Source: Lachnospiraceae bacterium UBA3273 (lineage in GTDB: Bacteria > Bacillota > Clostridia > Lachnospirales > Lachnospiraceae). Taken from it: a DNA stretch of 7,588 nucleotides. Position 1 is the first letter of the stretch. Each line of letters opens with the position of its first letter. The notes under the pieces are model-generated. The model saw only the letters and a list, made by a program, of their open reading frames with translations. It was not told the DNA's origin and searched no databases. Positions 1 through 6,446 of this stretch are shown here, piece by piece. The DNA is taken from NCBI GenBank assembly GCA_002362385.1, contig DEUB01000016.1, forward strand, positions 35,928 to 43,515, given 5' to 3'. The position numbers and the translations under genes were made by a program.

Positions 1-15
1 GGGTATATAAATTTG

Positions 16-56
16 TACTAACATTTTTATTGGAAAAATTATACAAAAATAACATT
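16..56 (+). promoter_or_regulatory. Possible upstream auxiliary operator half-sites
   Basis: Two further TAACATT elements lie at 19-25 and 50-56, inside the 8-mers TACTAACA (16-23, 7 of 8 against TTCTAACA) and AAATAACA (47-54, 5 of 8). Their starts are 31 bp apart, and the second is 124 bp upstream of the proximal copy at 174. E. coli DeoR is known to bind several distant operators and loop the DNA between them, so an auxiliary role is plausible. The region is very AT-rich, so chance occurrence is a real alternative. Confidence 0.3.
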
Positions 57-121
57 TTATTTCCAAAAATTTTAGTGTATTTTTGCTAAAAACAAAGAAA
101 CAAGTTTGGTAAAAACGGAAA

Positions 122-150
122 TTGAAAACAAAAATGAAATTAAATATAAT
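122..150 (+). promoter_or_regulatory. Operon promoter, -35 TTGAAA / -10 TATAAT
   Basis: A -35 box TTGAAA (122-127) and a perfect -10 box TATAAT (145-150) are separated by exactly 17 bp. This is the optimal spacing for the vegetative sigma factor. The DNA upstream of the -35 box is rich in A and T runs, which could help as an UP-like element. Transcription would begin near A157, giving a leader of about 78 nt before the first gene. No other promoter of similar quality was seen before any of the seven genes, so it probably drives the whole operon. The call rests on consensus matching only. Confidence 0.8.
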
Positions 151-162
151 TGTCTCATCAAA

Positions 163-186
163 TGTTTGAAGTATAACATTCTAACA
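163..186 (+). promoter_or_regulatory. Putative DeoR-type operator cluster
   Basis: Three 8-bp half-sites lie back to back just after the predicted transcription start (about +6 to +30): TGTTTGAA (163-170), GTATAACA (171-178) and TTCTAACA (179-186). The established E. coli DeoR operator is a 16-bp palindrome of half-sites TGTTAGAA and TTCTAACA. The first half-site here matches 7 of 8, the third matches 8 of 8, and the middle one 5 of 8. The last two also make a direct repeat of TAACATT with an 8-bp period (174-180 and 182-188). A repressor bound here would block transcript initiation or early elongation. The obvious candidate is the DeoR-family protein encoded at 3019-3792. Binding itself is inferred. 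Confidence 0.55.
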
Positions 187-234
187 TTTTGCAGCATGAA
201 AAAATATTGTACAGGGAAAGGAGAATGAAGCACA

Positions 235-1035
235 ATGGCAAAACAATATCATTTGAATATCAGCGAGGGGGATGTGGCTCCCTATGTATTGCTGCCCGGA
301 GACCCGGGGAGAGTGGCGAAGGTAGCCAGTCTTTGGGATGAATCCCGGAAGGTAGCGGAAAACAGGGAATATGTGACCTATACAGGGGTATATAAGGGCG
401 TGCCCATCTCCTGTGTAAGTACGGGGATCGGATGTCCCGGCGTATCCATTGCAATGGAGGAACTGGCACGCTGCGGCGCTACGACCTTTATCAGGATCGG
501 AACGGCAGGAACATTCCAGGATTGGGTCCATAACGGGGATATCGCAATATTTGATTCTGCGGTACGCCTTGACGGCTGCTCCATATCCTATGCTCCCGTT
601 GAATTTCCTGCGGTTGCGAGCCATGATGTGGTAGAGGCATGTATGAGAGCGACAGAAACCCTGGGACTGACAAGCGTGGTGGGGACAACAAGGTCTGCAG
701 ATACCTTTTATGCAAGACATGCAAGGCCGGGTTCTTCCTTTAACGATTACTGGCAGTCCAATTGGAAAGACCACTTCGAGGATTTAAGGAGGATGAACGT
801 TGTAGCGGCGGAAATGGAAGCCAGCACCATCTTTGTCCTGGCAAGGGTGTGGGGCTTAAGGGCCGGAGGCATTTCGGTCATTATGGATAACGTATGCAGG
901 GTATCGGGAGAAAGCGGACAGTTCGATCCCGAATCACAGATAGACCATGCGGAAGAATATGTGGAAAACTTAAATAAGGCCGGATGTGAAGCGGTAAAAG
1001 CCATTTACGAGATGGATCAGGCAAAGAAAAAGTAA
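235..1035 (+). CDS. Nucleoside phosphorylase, uridine phosphorylase family
   Basis: A cytoplasmic enzyme of 266 residues in the NP-I nucleoside phosphorylase family. It cleaves a nucleoside with phosphate to a free base and (deoxy)ribose-1-phosphate. Visible landmarks, aligned by eye to E. coli Udp, are: GDPGR (22-26) for phosphate; R44, R87 and T90 as further phosphate ligands; the family signature around STGIGCPG (62-69); RLDG followed by APVEFPA (111-126), typical of uridine phosphorylases; DTFY (156-159); and EMEAS (193-197), whose E195 should hold the ribose hydroxyls. Of the uracil contacts, R164 is kept (Udp R168), but Udp Q166 is H162 and Udp R223 is V220. Nearby D218 resembles the catalytic Asp of purine phosphorylases. 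The base preference is therefore uncertain, and no symbol is given. The start ATG is preceded by AAAGGAG (217-223), 11 nt upstream. It is the first gene of the operon, 54 nt before the lipoprotein gene. Confidence 0.93.
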   Translation: MAKQYHLNISEGDVAPYVLLPGDPGRVAKVASLWDESRKVAENREYVTYTGVYKGVPISCVSTGIGCPGVSIAMEELARCGATTFIRIGTAGTFQDWVHNGDIAIFDSAVRLDGCSISYAPVEFPAVASHDVVEACMRATETLGLTSVVGTTRSADTFYARHARPGSSFNDYWQSNWKDHFEDLRRMNVVAAEMEASTIFVLARVWGLRAGGISVIMDNVCRVSGESGQFDPESQIDHAEEYVENLNKAGCEAVKAIYEMDQAKKK

Positions 1036-1089
1036 CGGAAAAGACAAAAGAAAGGACCGTACAAAAGAATAAAAAGGGAGGAAAAATCT

Positions 1090-2286
1090 ATGAAGAGACA
1101 TATGAAAAAATTAATGAGCCTTTTGATGACCCTTGTGCTTGTTTTTGCACTGGCAGGCTGCGGAAACACCGCGCAGGATAACAAGACGGAGGAACCGGCG
1201 GATACGGAGAACAAAGCAGACGCGGCAAAAAATGCGGAATCCGGACAGGACGAAGGGGGAGCAAAATCAAACGAAGCCGTAATTGCGGAAATCATAATTG
1301 CCAACGGAACCATTGATGACGGCTCCTTTAACCAGGGCGCATGGGAAGGGATCAAAGAATATGCGGAAGCAAACAACCTTTCCTATCAGTATTATGAATC
1401 TGCGGAAAATACGACGGATTCCCAGTTAGAGGCCATTAAGCTGGCAGTTGAGAACGGAGCGAAGATCGTTGTGGCTCCCGGCTTTAACTTTGAGACTACC
1501 ATTTACCAGGCGCAGGATATTTATCCGGATACGAAGTTTGTCCTCTTAGACGGAGAACCCCATGACGAAGCCTACGAAAACTATAAAACAAACGACAACG
1601 TGGCGTGCATTTTCTATGCGGAACAGGAAGCCGGTTTTCTGGCAGGCTATGCCCTTGTAAAGGAAGGCTTCAGAAATTTGGGATTCATGGGCGGTATGGC
1701 GTATCCGGCAGTTATGCGCTATGGGTACGGATATATTGCAGGCGCCGATTATGCGGCAAAGGAGTTGGGATTACAGGAAGGCGAAGTTAAGATAAATTAT
1801 ACCTATACGGGCAATTTTGAGGCAACACCCGATAACCAGACCCTGGCGGCTTCCTGGTATCAGGACGGAACGGAAGTTATTTTTGCCTGTGGAGGATCTG
1901 TGGGCTATTCGGTAATGGCGGCTGCAGAGCAGACGAATACTTATGTGGTAGGCGTTGATACGGACCAGTACAGGGATTCCGAAACCGTTATTACATCGGC
2001 AGAAAAAATGCTGGCAAATTCAGTTATGCAGGCTCTTACAGACTGGGGGAACGATGACTTTAAAGGCGGAACCACAACCACTTTAGACGTTACTCAGGAC
2101 GGTGTAGGAATTGCAATGGATACAGCCAGATTCACAAAGTTTACAAAAGCGGATTACGATGAGATCTATCAGATGCTTGTAAATGATACGGATGGGATCC
2201 GTTCCGCTATTCCCAATGACACGGTGGCTGAAAGTGCAGACGGAGTACCTGCGGATATTGTAAAGGTTACTGTGGCAAACAACTGA
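1090..2286 (+). CDS. BMP/PnrA-family nucleoside-binding lipoprotein
   Basis: The extracellular substrate-binding lipoprotein of the nucleoside ABC transporter encoded downstream. The 398-residue product starts with a basic n-region and hydrophobic core (about 1-20) and a lipobox LAGC with the lipidated Cys at C24. A charged, low-complexity tether (about 25-63; Asn, Glu, Asp, Lys, Ala) follows. The BMP domain runs from about 64 to the end. It includes DDGSFNQGAW (76-85), the family's ligand-site entry motif, and GVDTDQ (288-293) with K306 after it, the usual BMP 'VDxDQ…K' hinge and ligand region. Characterised relatives (T. pallidum PnrA, B. subtilis NupN/YufN) bind purine nucleosides; the ligand here is inferred to be a nucleoside. 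The start at 1090 has GGGAGG (1076-1081) 8 nt upstream. The in-frame ATG at 1102 is less well placed. It ends in tandem stops TGA TAA, followed by a hairpin. Confidence 0.93.
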   Translation: MKRHMKKLMSLLMTLVLVFALAGCGNTAQDNKTEEPADTENKADAAKNAESGQDEGGAKSNEAVIAEIIIANGTIDDGSFNQGAWEGIKEYAEANNLSYQYYESAENTTDSQLEAIKLAVENGAKIVVAPGFNFETTIYQAQDIYPDTKFVLLDGEPHDEAYENYKTNDNVACIFYAEQEAGFLAGYALVKEGFRNLGFMGGMAYPAVMRYGYGYIAGADYAAKELGLQEGEVKINYTYTGNFEATPDNQTLAASWYQDGTEVIFACGGSVGYSVMAAAEQTNTYVVGVDTDQYRDSETVITSAEKMLANSVMQALTDWGNDDFKGGTTTTLDVTQDGVGIAMDTARFTKFTKADYDEIYQMLVNDTDGIRSAIPNDTVAESADGVPADIVKVTVANN

Positions 2287-2305
2287 TAAAAAACAGAAAG
2301 CTTGG

Positions 2306-2328
2306 CTCCGGGGCGTTTTGCCCCGGAG
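2306..2328 (+). terminator. Intergenic GC hairpin, probable mRNA stabiliser or partial terminator
   Basis: CTCCGGGGC (2306-2314) pairs perfectly with GCCCCGGAG (2320-2328), a 9-bp stem with a 5-nt loop GTTTT. It lies 19 nt after the lipoprotein stop. The sequence after the stem is AGTTATC, with no T-run, so full rho-independent termination is unlikely. Such hairpins behind binding-protein genes in ABC operons often protect the upstream mRNA from 3' decay or reduce read-through, so that the binding protein is made in excess. The deoC ribosome site starts 8 nt after the stem and is not buried in it. The structure is seen in the sequence; the function is inferred. Confidence 0.7.
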
Positions 2329-2335
2329 AGTTATC

Positions 2336-2342
2336 AGGAGGG
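2336..2342 (+). promoter_or_regulatory. Ribosome binding site that fixes the deoC TTG start
   Basis: AGGAGGG is followed 7 nt later by TTG at 2350. The reading frame upstream is closed by TGA at 2344-2346, so no earlier in-frame start exists. The nearby ATG at 2343 is in another frame and leads to a short ORF. The TTG start is therefore well determined. Confidence 0.8.
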
Positions 2343-2349
2343 ATGAGAG

Positions 2350-3003
2350 TTGAAAACGGAAGAGATTTTGAAAATTGTGGATCATACGAATCTGAATGTA
2401 GGCGCAAGGTGGACGGATATAAAGGAGTTGTGCGATCAGGCCATTCAATACAAAACAGCAAGCGTATGTATTCCGCCCAGCTATGTGAAAGAGGCGGCGG
2501 AATATGTGGACGGGAAAATGCCCATATGTACGGTAATAGGCTTTCCTAACGGATATAATACCACCGCCTGCAAGATCATGGAGATAACAGATGCCATAGA
2601 GAACGGAGCCGTGGAAGTGGATATTGTCATCAACAACGGATGGATGAAGGACGGCCGCTATGATCTGATCTTAAATGAATTGAAGGAAGCGAAAAAGGCG
2701 GCAGGAAATCATATTTTAAAGGTTATTGTGGAAACCTGCTTATTAACGGAAGAAGAAAAAATAAAGGCATGCCGCCTGGTAACGGAGGCAGGGGCTGATT
2801 TTATCAAAACATCAACGGGATTTTCCCTGCACGGGGCTACCCTTGAGGATGCCGAACTTCTGGTAAAAAACACCGGCAGCAATGTAGAATGCAAAGCCGC
2901 AGGGGGCATCAAGAGCTTACAGGATGCGGAAGCATACATAAAACTGGGCGTAAAGAGGCTTGGCACAAGTTCTATTGTAAAAGAGGTTATGGGCATGGAA
3001 TAG
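2350..3003 (+). CDS. deoC: Deoxyribose-phosphate aldolase (DERA)
   Basis: A cytoplasmic class I aldolase that splits 2-deoxy-D-ribose-5-phosphate to glyceraldehyde-3-phosphate and acetaldehyde, the last dedicated step of deoxynucleoside breakdown. At 217 residues it has the usual bacterial length for a single TIM barrel. Key residues, by comparison with E. coli DeoC, are D91 in EVDIVIN (D102), the Schiff-base lysine K153 in FIKTSTGF (K167), and the proton-relay lysine K182 in CKAAGGIK (K201). The start region DHTNLN (11-16) and TVIGFPNG (61-68) are also typical. Translation begins at TTG, with AGGAGGG 7 nt upstream; initiation at TTG may lower its output. It follows the lipoprotein gene after a 63-nt gap with a hairpin and is 15 nt ahead of the regulator gene. 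All catalytic residues are present, so it should be active. Confidence 0.96.
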   Translation: MKTEEILKIVDHTNLNVGARWTDIKELCDQAIQYKTASVCIPPSYVKEAAEYVDGKMPICTVIGFPNGYNTTACKIMEITDAIENGAVEVDIVINNGWMKDGRYDLILNELKEAKKAAGNHILKVIVETCLLTEEEKIKACRLVTEAGADFIKTSTGFSLHGATLEDAELLVKNTGSNVECKAAGGIKSLQDAEAYIKLGVKRLGTSSIVKEVMGME

Positions 3004-3018
3004 ACGGCGGGTGATCAT

Positions 3019-3792
3019 ATGGGAAATGTGGATAAAAGAACGGAAGCGATTATCGATATTTTAAGGGACAAAAGCGGCGCCTCTGTGCGGGAATTGGCTT
3101 TTGCGCTGAAGGTAACGGAAATGACGATCCGGAGAGATTTAAAGCAGTTAAAGGCGGCAGGGATCGTAAAAAATGTGTCCGGCGCTTTTATGCTGGAGAC
3201 AGAGGACGAAGGCTTTTATTCAGATTATATTATCAAGACACATGAACTTAAGCATACCAATGAAAAGGTCAGGATCGGGCAGTTTGCGGCAAATCTCATT
3301 GAGGATAACGACGTGGTCTATATCGATATAGGGACTACATCGGTCAAGATCATTGATGAAATGCAGGAAAGGGACGGCGTTACGGTTGTGGTATCCACCA
3401 TTAATGCAGTCAATGCGCTGCAGAGGAAAGGGTATCATAACTACTGTCTGACCGGAGGATTTTTAAAAGAGAAATCGGAGATGTTAGTAAGCACTAAGGG
3501 AGCTGAAATGTTAAAGGAATTCGGCTTTACGAAGGCTTTTATATCGGCTGCCGGCGTGAATGCCAAGCTTGGGGTAACGTGTGTCAATAACTATGAAGTG
3601 GAGTACAAAAAGACAGCCATCGACAGGGCTGTCAAAAAGTATCTGGTGGTGGATTCATCCAAATTCGGGGTGGTCAGGATGAATTATTTTGCAAATTTGA
3701 GTCAATTTGACGCCGTGATCACGGACAAAAATCTGTCAGAGGAATGGGCGCAGCAAATTAAGGAATTGGGACTCGAATTGTATTTGTGCTAG
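3019..3792 (+). CDS. DeoR/GlpR-family transcriptional repressor
   Basis: A DNA-binding regulator of 257 residues, the normal length for the DeoR/GlpR family. The N-terminal winged helix-turn-helix covers about residues 5-55. The recognition helix VTEMTIRRDLKQL (32-44) is close to the family signature. The C-terminal sugar-phosphate sensor domain (about 75-250) shows DIGTTS (103-108), STINAVNAL (126-134), LTGGFLKEK (144-152) and VDSSKFG (211-217), all typical of the phosphosugar-binding ISOCOT-like fold. From its position directly after deoC and within the nucleoside operon, it most likely represses this operon and is released by a (deoxy)ribose phosphate, as E. coli DeoR responds to deoxyribose-5-phosphate; this is inference. 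DeoR-like half-sites lie at the operon promoter (163-186). The start ATG follows the GGTGATC-type site at 3010-3016, which is short-spaced. It lies 16 nt ahead of the ATPase gene. Confidence 0.93.
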   Translation: MGNVDKRTEAIIDILRDKSGASVRELAFALKVTEMTIRRDLKQLKAAGIVKNVSGAFMLETEDEGFYSDYIIKTHELKHTNEKVRIGQFAANLIEDNDVVYIDIGTTSVKIIDEMQERDGVTVVVSTINAVNALQRKGYHNYCLTGGFLKEKSEMLVSTKGAEMLKEFGFTKAFISAAGVNAKLGVTCVNNYEVEYKKTAIDRAVKKYLVVDSSKFGVVRMNYFANLSQFDAVITDKNLSEEWAQQIKELGLELYLC

Positions 3793-3808
3793 ATAAGGAG
3801 CAGTCAGT

Positions 3809-5332
3809 ATGGACTATGTTATCGAAATGTTAGGAATTACAAAAAGATTCCCCGGAATTCTGGCTAACAACCACATTGATCTAAAGCTGAAAAAGGGAGA
3901 AATCCATGCGCTCTTAGGCGAGAACGGTGCGGGAAAATCCACGCTGATGAGCATTCTGTTCGGCTTGTACAAGCAGGATGAAGGTGTGATAAAGATCAAC
4001 GGGAAGAAAGTGGATATCCATAATCCCAATGACGCCAACGACTTAGGGATAGGAATGGTTCATCAGCATTTTAAGCTGGTGGAAAATTTTACGGTGCTTC
4101 AGAACGTTATTATGGGCGTGGAGCCTTTGAAACGGGGAGTGCTGGATTTAAACAGCGCCAGAAAAGAGGTCATTAAGGTATCCGACGAATTCGGCCTGAA
4201 TGTAGATCCGGATGCCTATGTGGAAAAGATCACGGTAGGGATGCAGCAGAGAGTGGAAATATTGAAGATGCTGTACCGGAATAATGATATTTTAATATTT
4301 GACGAGCCTACGGCGATGCTGACGCCACAGGAGATCAATGAGCTTATGGGCATTATGAAGGATTTGAAGGAGCAGGGAAAATCCATATTATTCATTACCC
4401 ATAAATTAAATGAGATCAAGCAGGTGGCGGACAGATGCACCGTTTTGCGAAAGGGTAAATATGTGGCTACCGTGGAGGTAAAGGATACATCCAGGGAAGA
4501 AATGTCAAAGCTGATGGTGGGCCATCAGGTGGATTTAGACGTTGAACTTAAGGAAAACGATTTCAGCCAGACGGTTTTGTCGGCAAAGGATATTTGTGTC
4601 CGTGGAAAGAATAAAATGCTTGTGGATCATATTTCCTTTGATGTGAGGGCCGGAGAAATTGTCAGTATTTTCGGAATTGACGGAAACGGGCAGTCAGAAC
4701 TGGTCTATGCCCTGACAGGCATGGGAAAAATGGATGCGGGACAGGTCATTGTTGACGGAAAGGATATTACCCATGAGAGCATCAGAAACAGAAACGAGTG
4801 CGGCATCGGCTATATACCCGAGGACAGGCATAAGGACGGTCTGGTGCTAGATTTCGATCTGGGGGAAAACATTACCCTGAAAAAATATTTTAAAAAGGAT
4901 TATTGCCGTCACGGTTTTTTGAAAAAGAAAAGCATCAGGGAATATTCTGACAAGGTAATTAAGCAGTACGACATCCGCTGCGGGCAGGGAAGCCAGACAC
5001 TTACCAGAAGCATGTCCGGCGGAAACCAGCAGAAAGCCATTGTGGCCAGAGAAATAAACGGCAGCGATAAACTGCTGATAGCGGTGCAGCCCACAAGGGG
5101 AATGGATGTGGGCGCCATCGAATATATTTACAAACAACTGGCAGGCCAAAGGGCGGCCGGGAAAGCGATCCTTCTTGTTACACTGGAGCTGGATGAAGCT
5201 CTGACCATGAGCGACCGGATACTGGTAATTTATGAAGGAAAGATCGTGGCCCAGGTTACCCCTAAAGATACGACGGTGGAAGAGCTGGGTCTGTATATGT
5301 CAGGAGCGAAGGGTGGTGGAAGCGGTGAATAA
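3809..5332 (+). CDS. Nucleoside ABC transporter ATPase, double NBD (NupO/YufO type)
   Basis: The cytoplasmic ATPase that powers the nucleoside importer, with two nucleotide-binding domains in one 507-residue chain. NBD1 (about 1-240) has Walker A GENGAGKST (37-45), Q-loop Q86, a degenerate signature TVGMQQ (142-147), Walker B ILIFDEPT (161-168) with catalytic E166, and H-loop H198. NBD2 (about 255-500) has a Walker A lacking lysine, GIDGNGQSEL (289-298), IPEDR (336-340), a good signature MSGGNQQ (402-408), Walker B LLIAVQPTRG with Q427 in place of Glu, and no H-loop His (TLE at 458-460). This asymmetry is normal for the sugar/nucleoside (RbsA-like, BMP-partner) subfamily and leaves one competent composite ATP site. 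AAGGAG (3795-3800) is 8 nt before the ATG. The stop TAA overlaps the start of the first permease gene, suggesting translational coupling. Confidence 0.95.
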   Translation: MDYVIEMLGITKRFPGILANNHIDLKLKKGEIHALLGENGAGKSTLMSILFGLYKQDEGVIKINGKKVDIHNPNDANDLGIGMVHQHFKLVENFTVLQNVIMGVEPLKRGVLDLNSARKEVIKVSDEFGLNVDPDAYVEKITVGMQQRVEILKMLYRNNDILIFDEPTAMLTPQEINELMGIMKDLKEQGKSILFITHKLNEIKQVADRCTVLRKGKYVATVEVKDTSREEMSKLMVGHQVDLDVELKENDFSQTVLSAKDICVRGKNKMLVDHISFDVRAGEIVSIFGIDGNGQSELVYALTGMGKMDAGQVIVDGKDITHESIRNRNECGIGYIPEDRHKDGLVLDFDLGENITLKKYFKKDYCRHGFLKKKSIREYSDKVIKQYDIRCGQGSQTLTRSMSGGNQQKAIVAREINGSDKLLIAVQPTRGMDVGAIEYIYKQLAGQRAAGKAILLVTLELDEALTMSDRILVIYEGKIVAQVTPKDTTVEELGLYMSGAKGGGSGE

Positions 5333-6446
5333 AAAAAGAGGATTTAGAGGGATACAGTCCATAGGGGCCTCCGTTATGGCCATAGTTTTAGGACTTTTGC
5401 TGGGGCTTGTTATATTATTGATCAGCAATCCGGGAAATGCGCTGCCCGGCATGGGTATTATTTTGAAAGGCGGATTTACCAACGGGATGAAGGGTATGGG
5501 ACAGGTTTTCTACTTTGCCACGCCCCTGATCTTTACGGGACTTTCCGTCGCTTTTTCTTTTAAGACGGGATTGTTTAATATCGGCGCTTCCGGGCAGTTT
5601 CTTATGGGAGCCTTTGTGGCTATCTATATCGGGTGCAAATGGACTTTTCTTCCGGCCCCCCTTCATTGGATCGTCGCTTTATTCTTTGCGGTAATCGCCG
5701 GAGGGCTATGGGGATTTATTGCCGGCGCCCTAAAGGCTTTTTGCAATGTCAATGAGGTTATTTCTACCATAATCTTAAATTATATAGCCATGTATATTGT
5801 AAATTATCTGGTAAAGAAGACGGTTTATGACAATATCAAAAATATGTCAAAGGATGTGGCCCCGTCAGCGGTTCTGCCCAAGGCGGGACTGGATAAAATT
5901 TTCTGTAATGTGATCGGAAACGGATACACGGAAATATCCACGGTCAATATCGGCTTGTTCATTGCCGTTATTGTGGCGGTCCTTACCTTTATCATGCTTG
6001 AAAAAACGAAAATGGGATTTGAACTGAAAGCCTGTGGATTTAACCCTTCGGCAGGCAGATATGCCGGAATCAACATCAAGAAAAATGTGATCCTGGCCAT
6101 GACGATTTCCGGGGCGTTAGCCGGCCTGGGAGGCGGTCTCTTATATCTGTCAGGCCCTACGGGCAGACACATCAGCGTTGTGGAAGCGGTGGGGACGGAA
6201 GGCTTCGAGGGCTTATCCATAGCGCTGTTAGGGCAGTCCAATCCCATTGCGGTCATCTTTACGGCAGTTTTTGTTTCCTATATCACAGTGGGCGGAAGCT
6301 ATTTGCAGACCATGGGATTTATGAAGGAGGTCATTGACATCATATTGGGTGTGATCATTTATTTCTCGGCCTTCTCCCTGTTCTTTAAAGAACTGTTTCC
6401 CAAAATTGGCGCATTTTTTGCAAAAAAGAAAAGGGGGAATGATTAA
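5325..6446 (+). CDS. Nucleoside ABC transporter permease 1 (NupP/YufP type)
   Basis: One of two membrane subunits of the nucleoside importer, BPD_transp_2 family. It has about 373 residues and roughly nine to ten hydrophobic segments, the first near residues 14-34. Family motifs are GLFNIGASGQF (82-92), NVNEVISTIILNYIA (141-155) and the cytoplasmic coupling region KTKMGFELKACG (227-238), followed by AGRYAGIN (243-250), which should contact the ATPase. The start is not certain. I chose GTG 5325 (Met-Asn-Lys-Lys-Arg), which overlaps the ATPase stop by 8 nt and has GGTGGTG just upstream. GTG 5316 or 5313 would be better spaced from AGGAG at 5302-5306 and add only 3 or 4 residues. An ATG at 5232 would overlap the ATPase gene by about 100 nt and add an un-permease-like stretch, so it is unlikely. 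Confidence 0.92.
   Translation: MNKKRGFRGIQSIGASVMAIVLGLLLGLVILLISNPGNALPGMGIILKGGFTNGMKGMGQVFYFATPLIFTGLSVAFSFKTGLFNIGASGQFLMGAFVAIYIGCKWTFLPAPLHWIVALFFAVIAGGLWGFIAGALKAFCNVNEVISTIILNYIAMYIVNYLVKKTVYDNIKNMSKDVAPSAVLPKAGLDKIFCNVIGNGYTEISTVNIGLFIAVIVAVLTFIMLEKTKMGFELKACGFNPSAGRYAGINIKKNVILAMTISGALAGLGGGLLYLSGPTGRHISVVEAVGTEGFEGLSIALLGQSNPIAVIFTAVFVSYITVGGSYLQTMGFMKEVIDIILGVIIYFSAFSLFFKELFPKIGAFFAKKKRGND

Noticed and set aside
108..130. Possible catabolite (CcpA) cre site around TAAAAACGGAAATT
   Set aside because: It misses several fixed positions of the TGWAANCGNTNWCA consensus and is not palindromic.
1..234. Riboswitch or structured leader RNA in the 5' region
   Set aside because: The predicted leader is only about 78 nt, AT-rich, with no strong stems, conserved aptamer motif or terminator-antiterminator pair that I could see.
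181..774. A 197-codon open frame on the minus strand opposite the phosphorylase gene
   Set aside because: The plus-strand frame has clear enzyme motifs throughout. The minus frame is Cys- and Pro-rich with no recognisable domain, and looks like a codon-bias shadow.
2343..2549. ATG at 2343 as the gene start after the hairpin
   Set aside because: It opens a 68-codon out-of-frame ORF with no family resemblance, only 0-1 nt after the ribosome site. The TTG at 2350 gives complete DeoC with proper spacing.
5232..5324. ATG start for permease 1 at 5232
   Set aside because: It would overlap the ATPase coding region by about 100 nt. The added residues (basic, Trp- and Cys-containing) do not resemble a permease N-terminus and simply read the ATPase gene in another frame.
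3809..5332. Loss-of-function in the second ATPase domain (no Walker A Lys, Gln for Glu, no His)
   Set aside because: These changes are characteristic of the sugar/nucleoside ABC ATPase subfamily, so they are not signs of decay.
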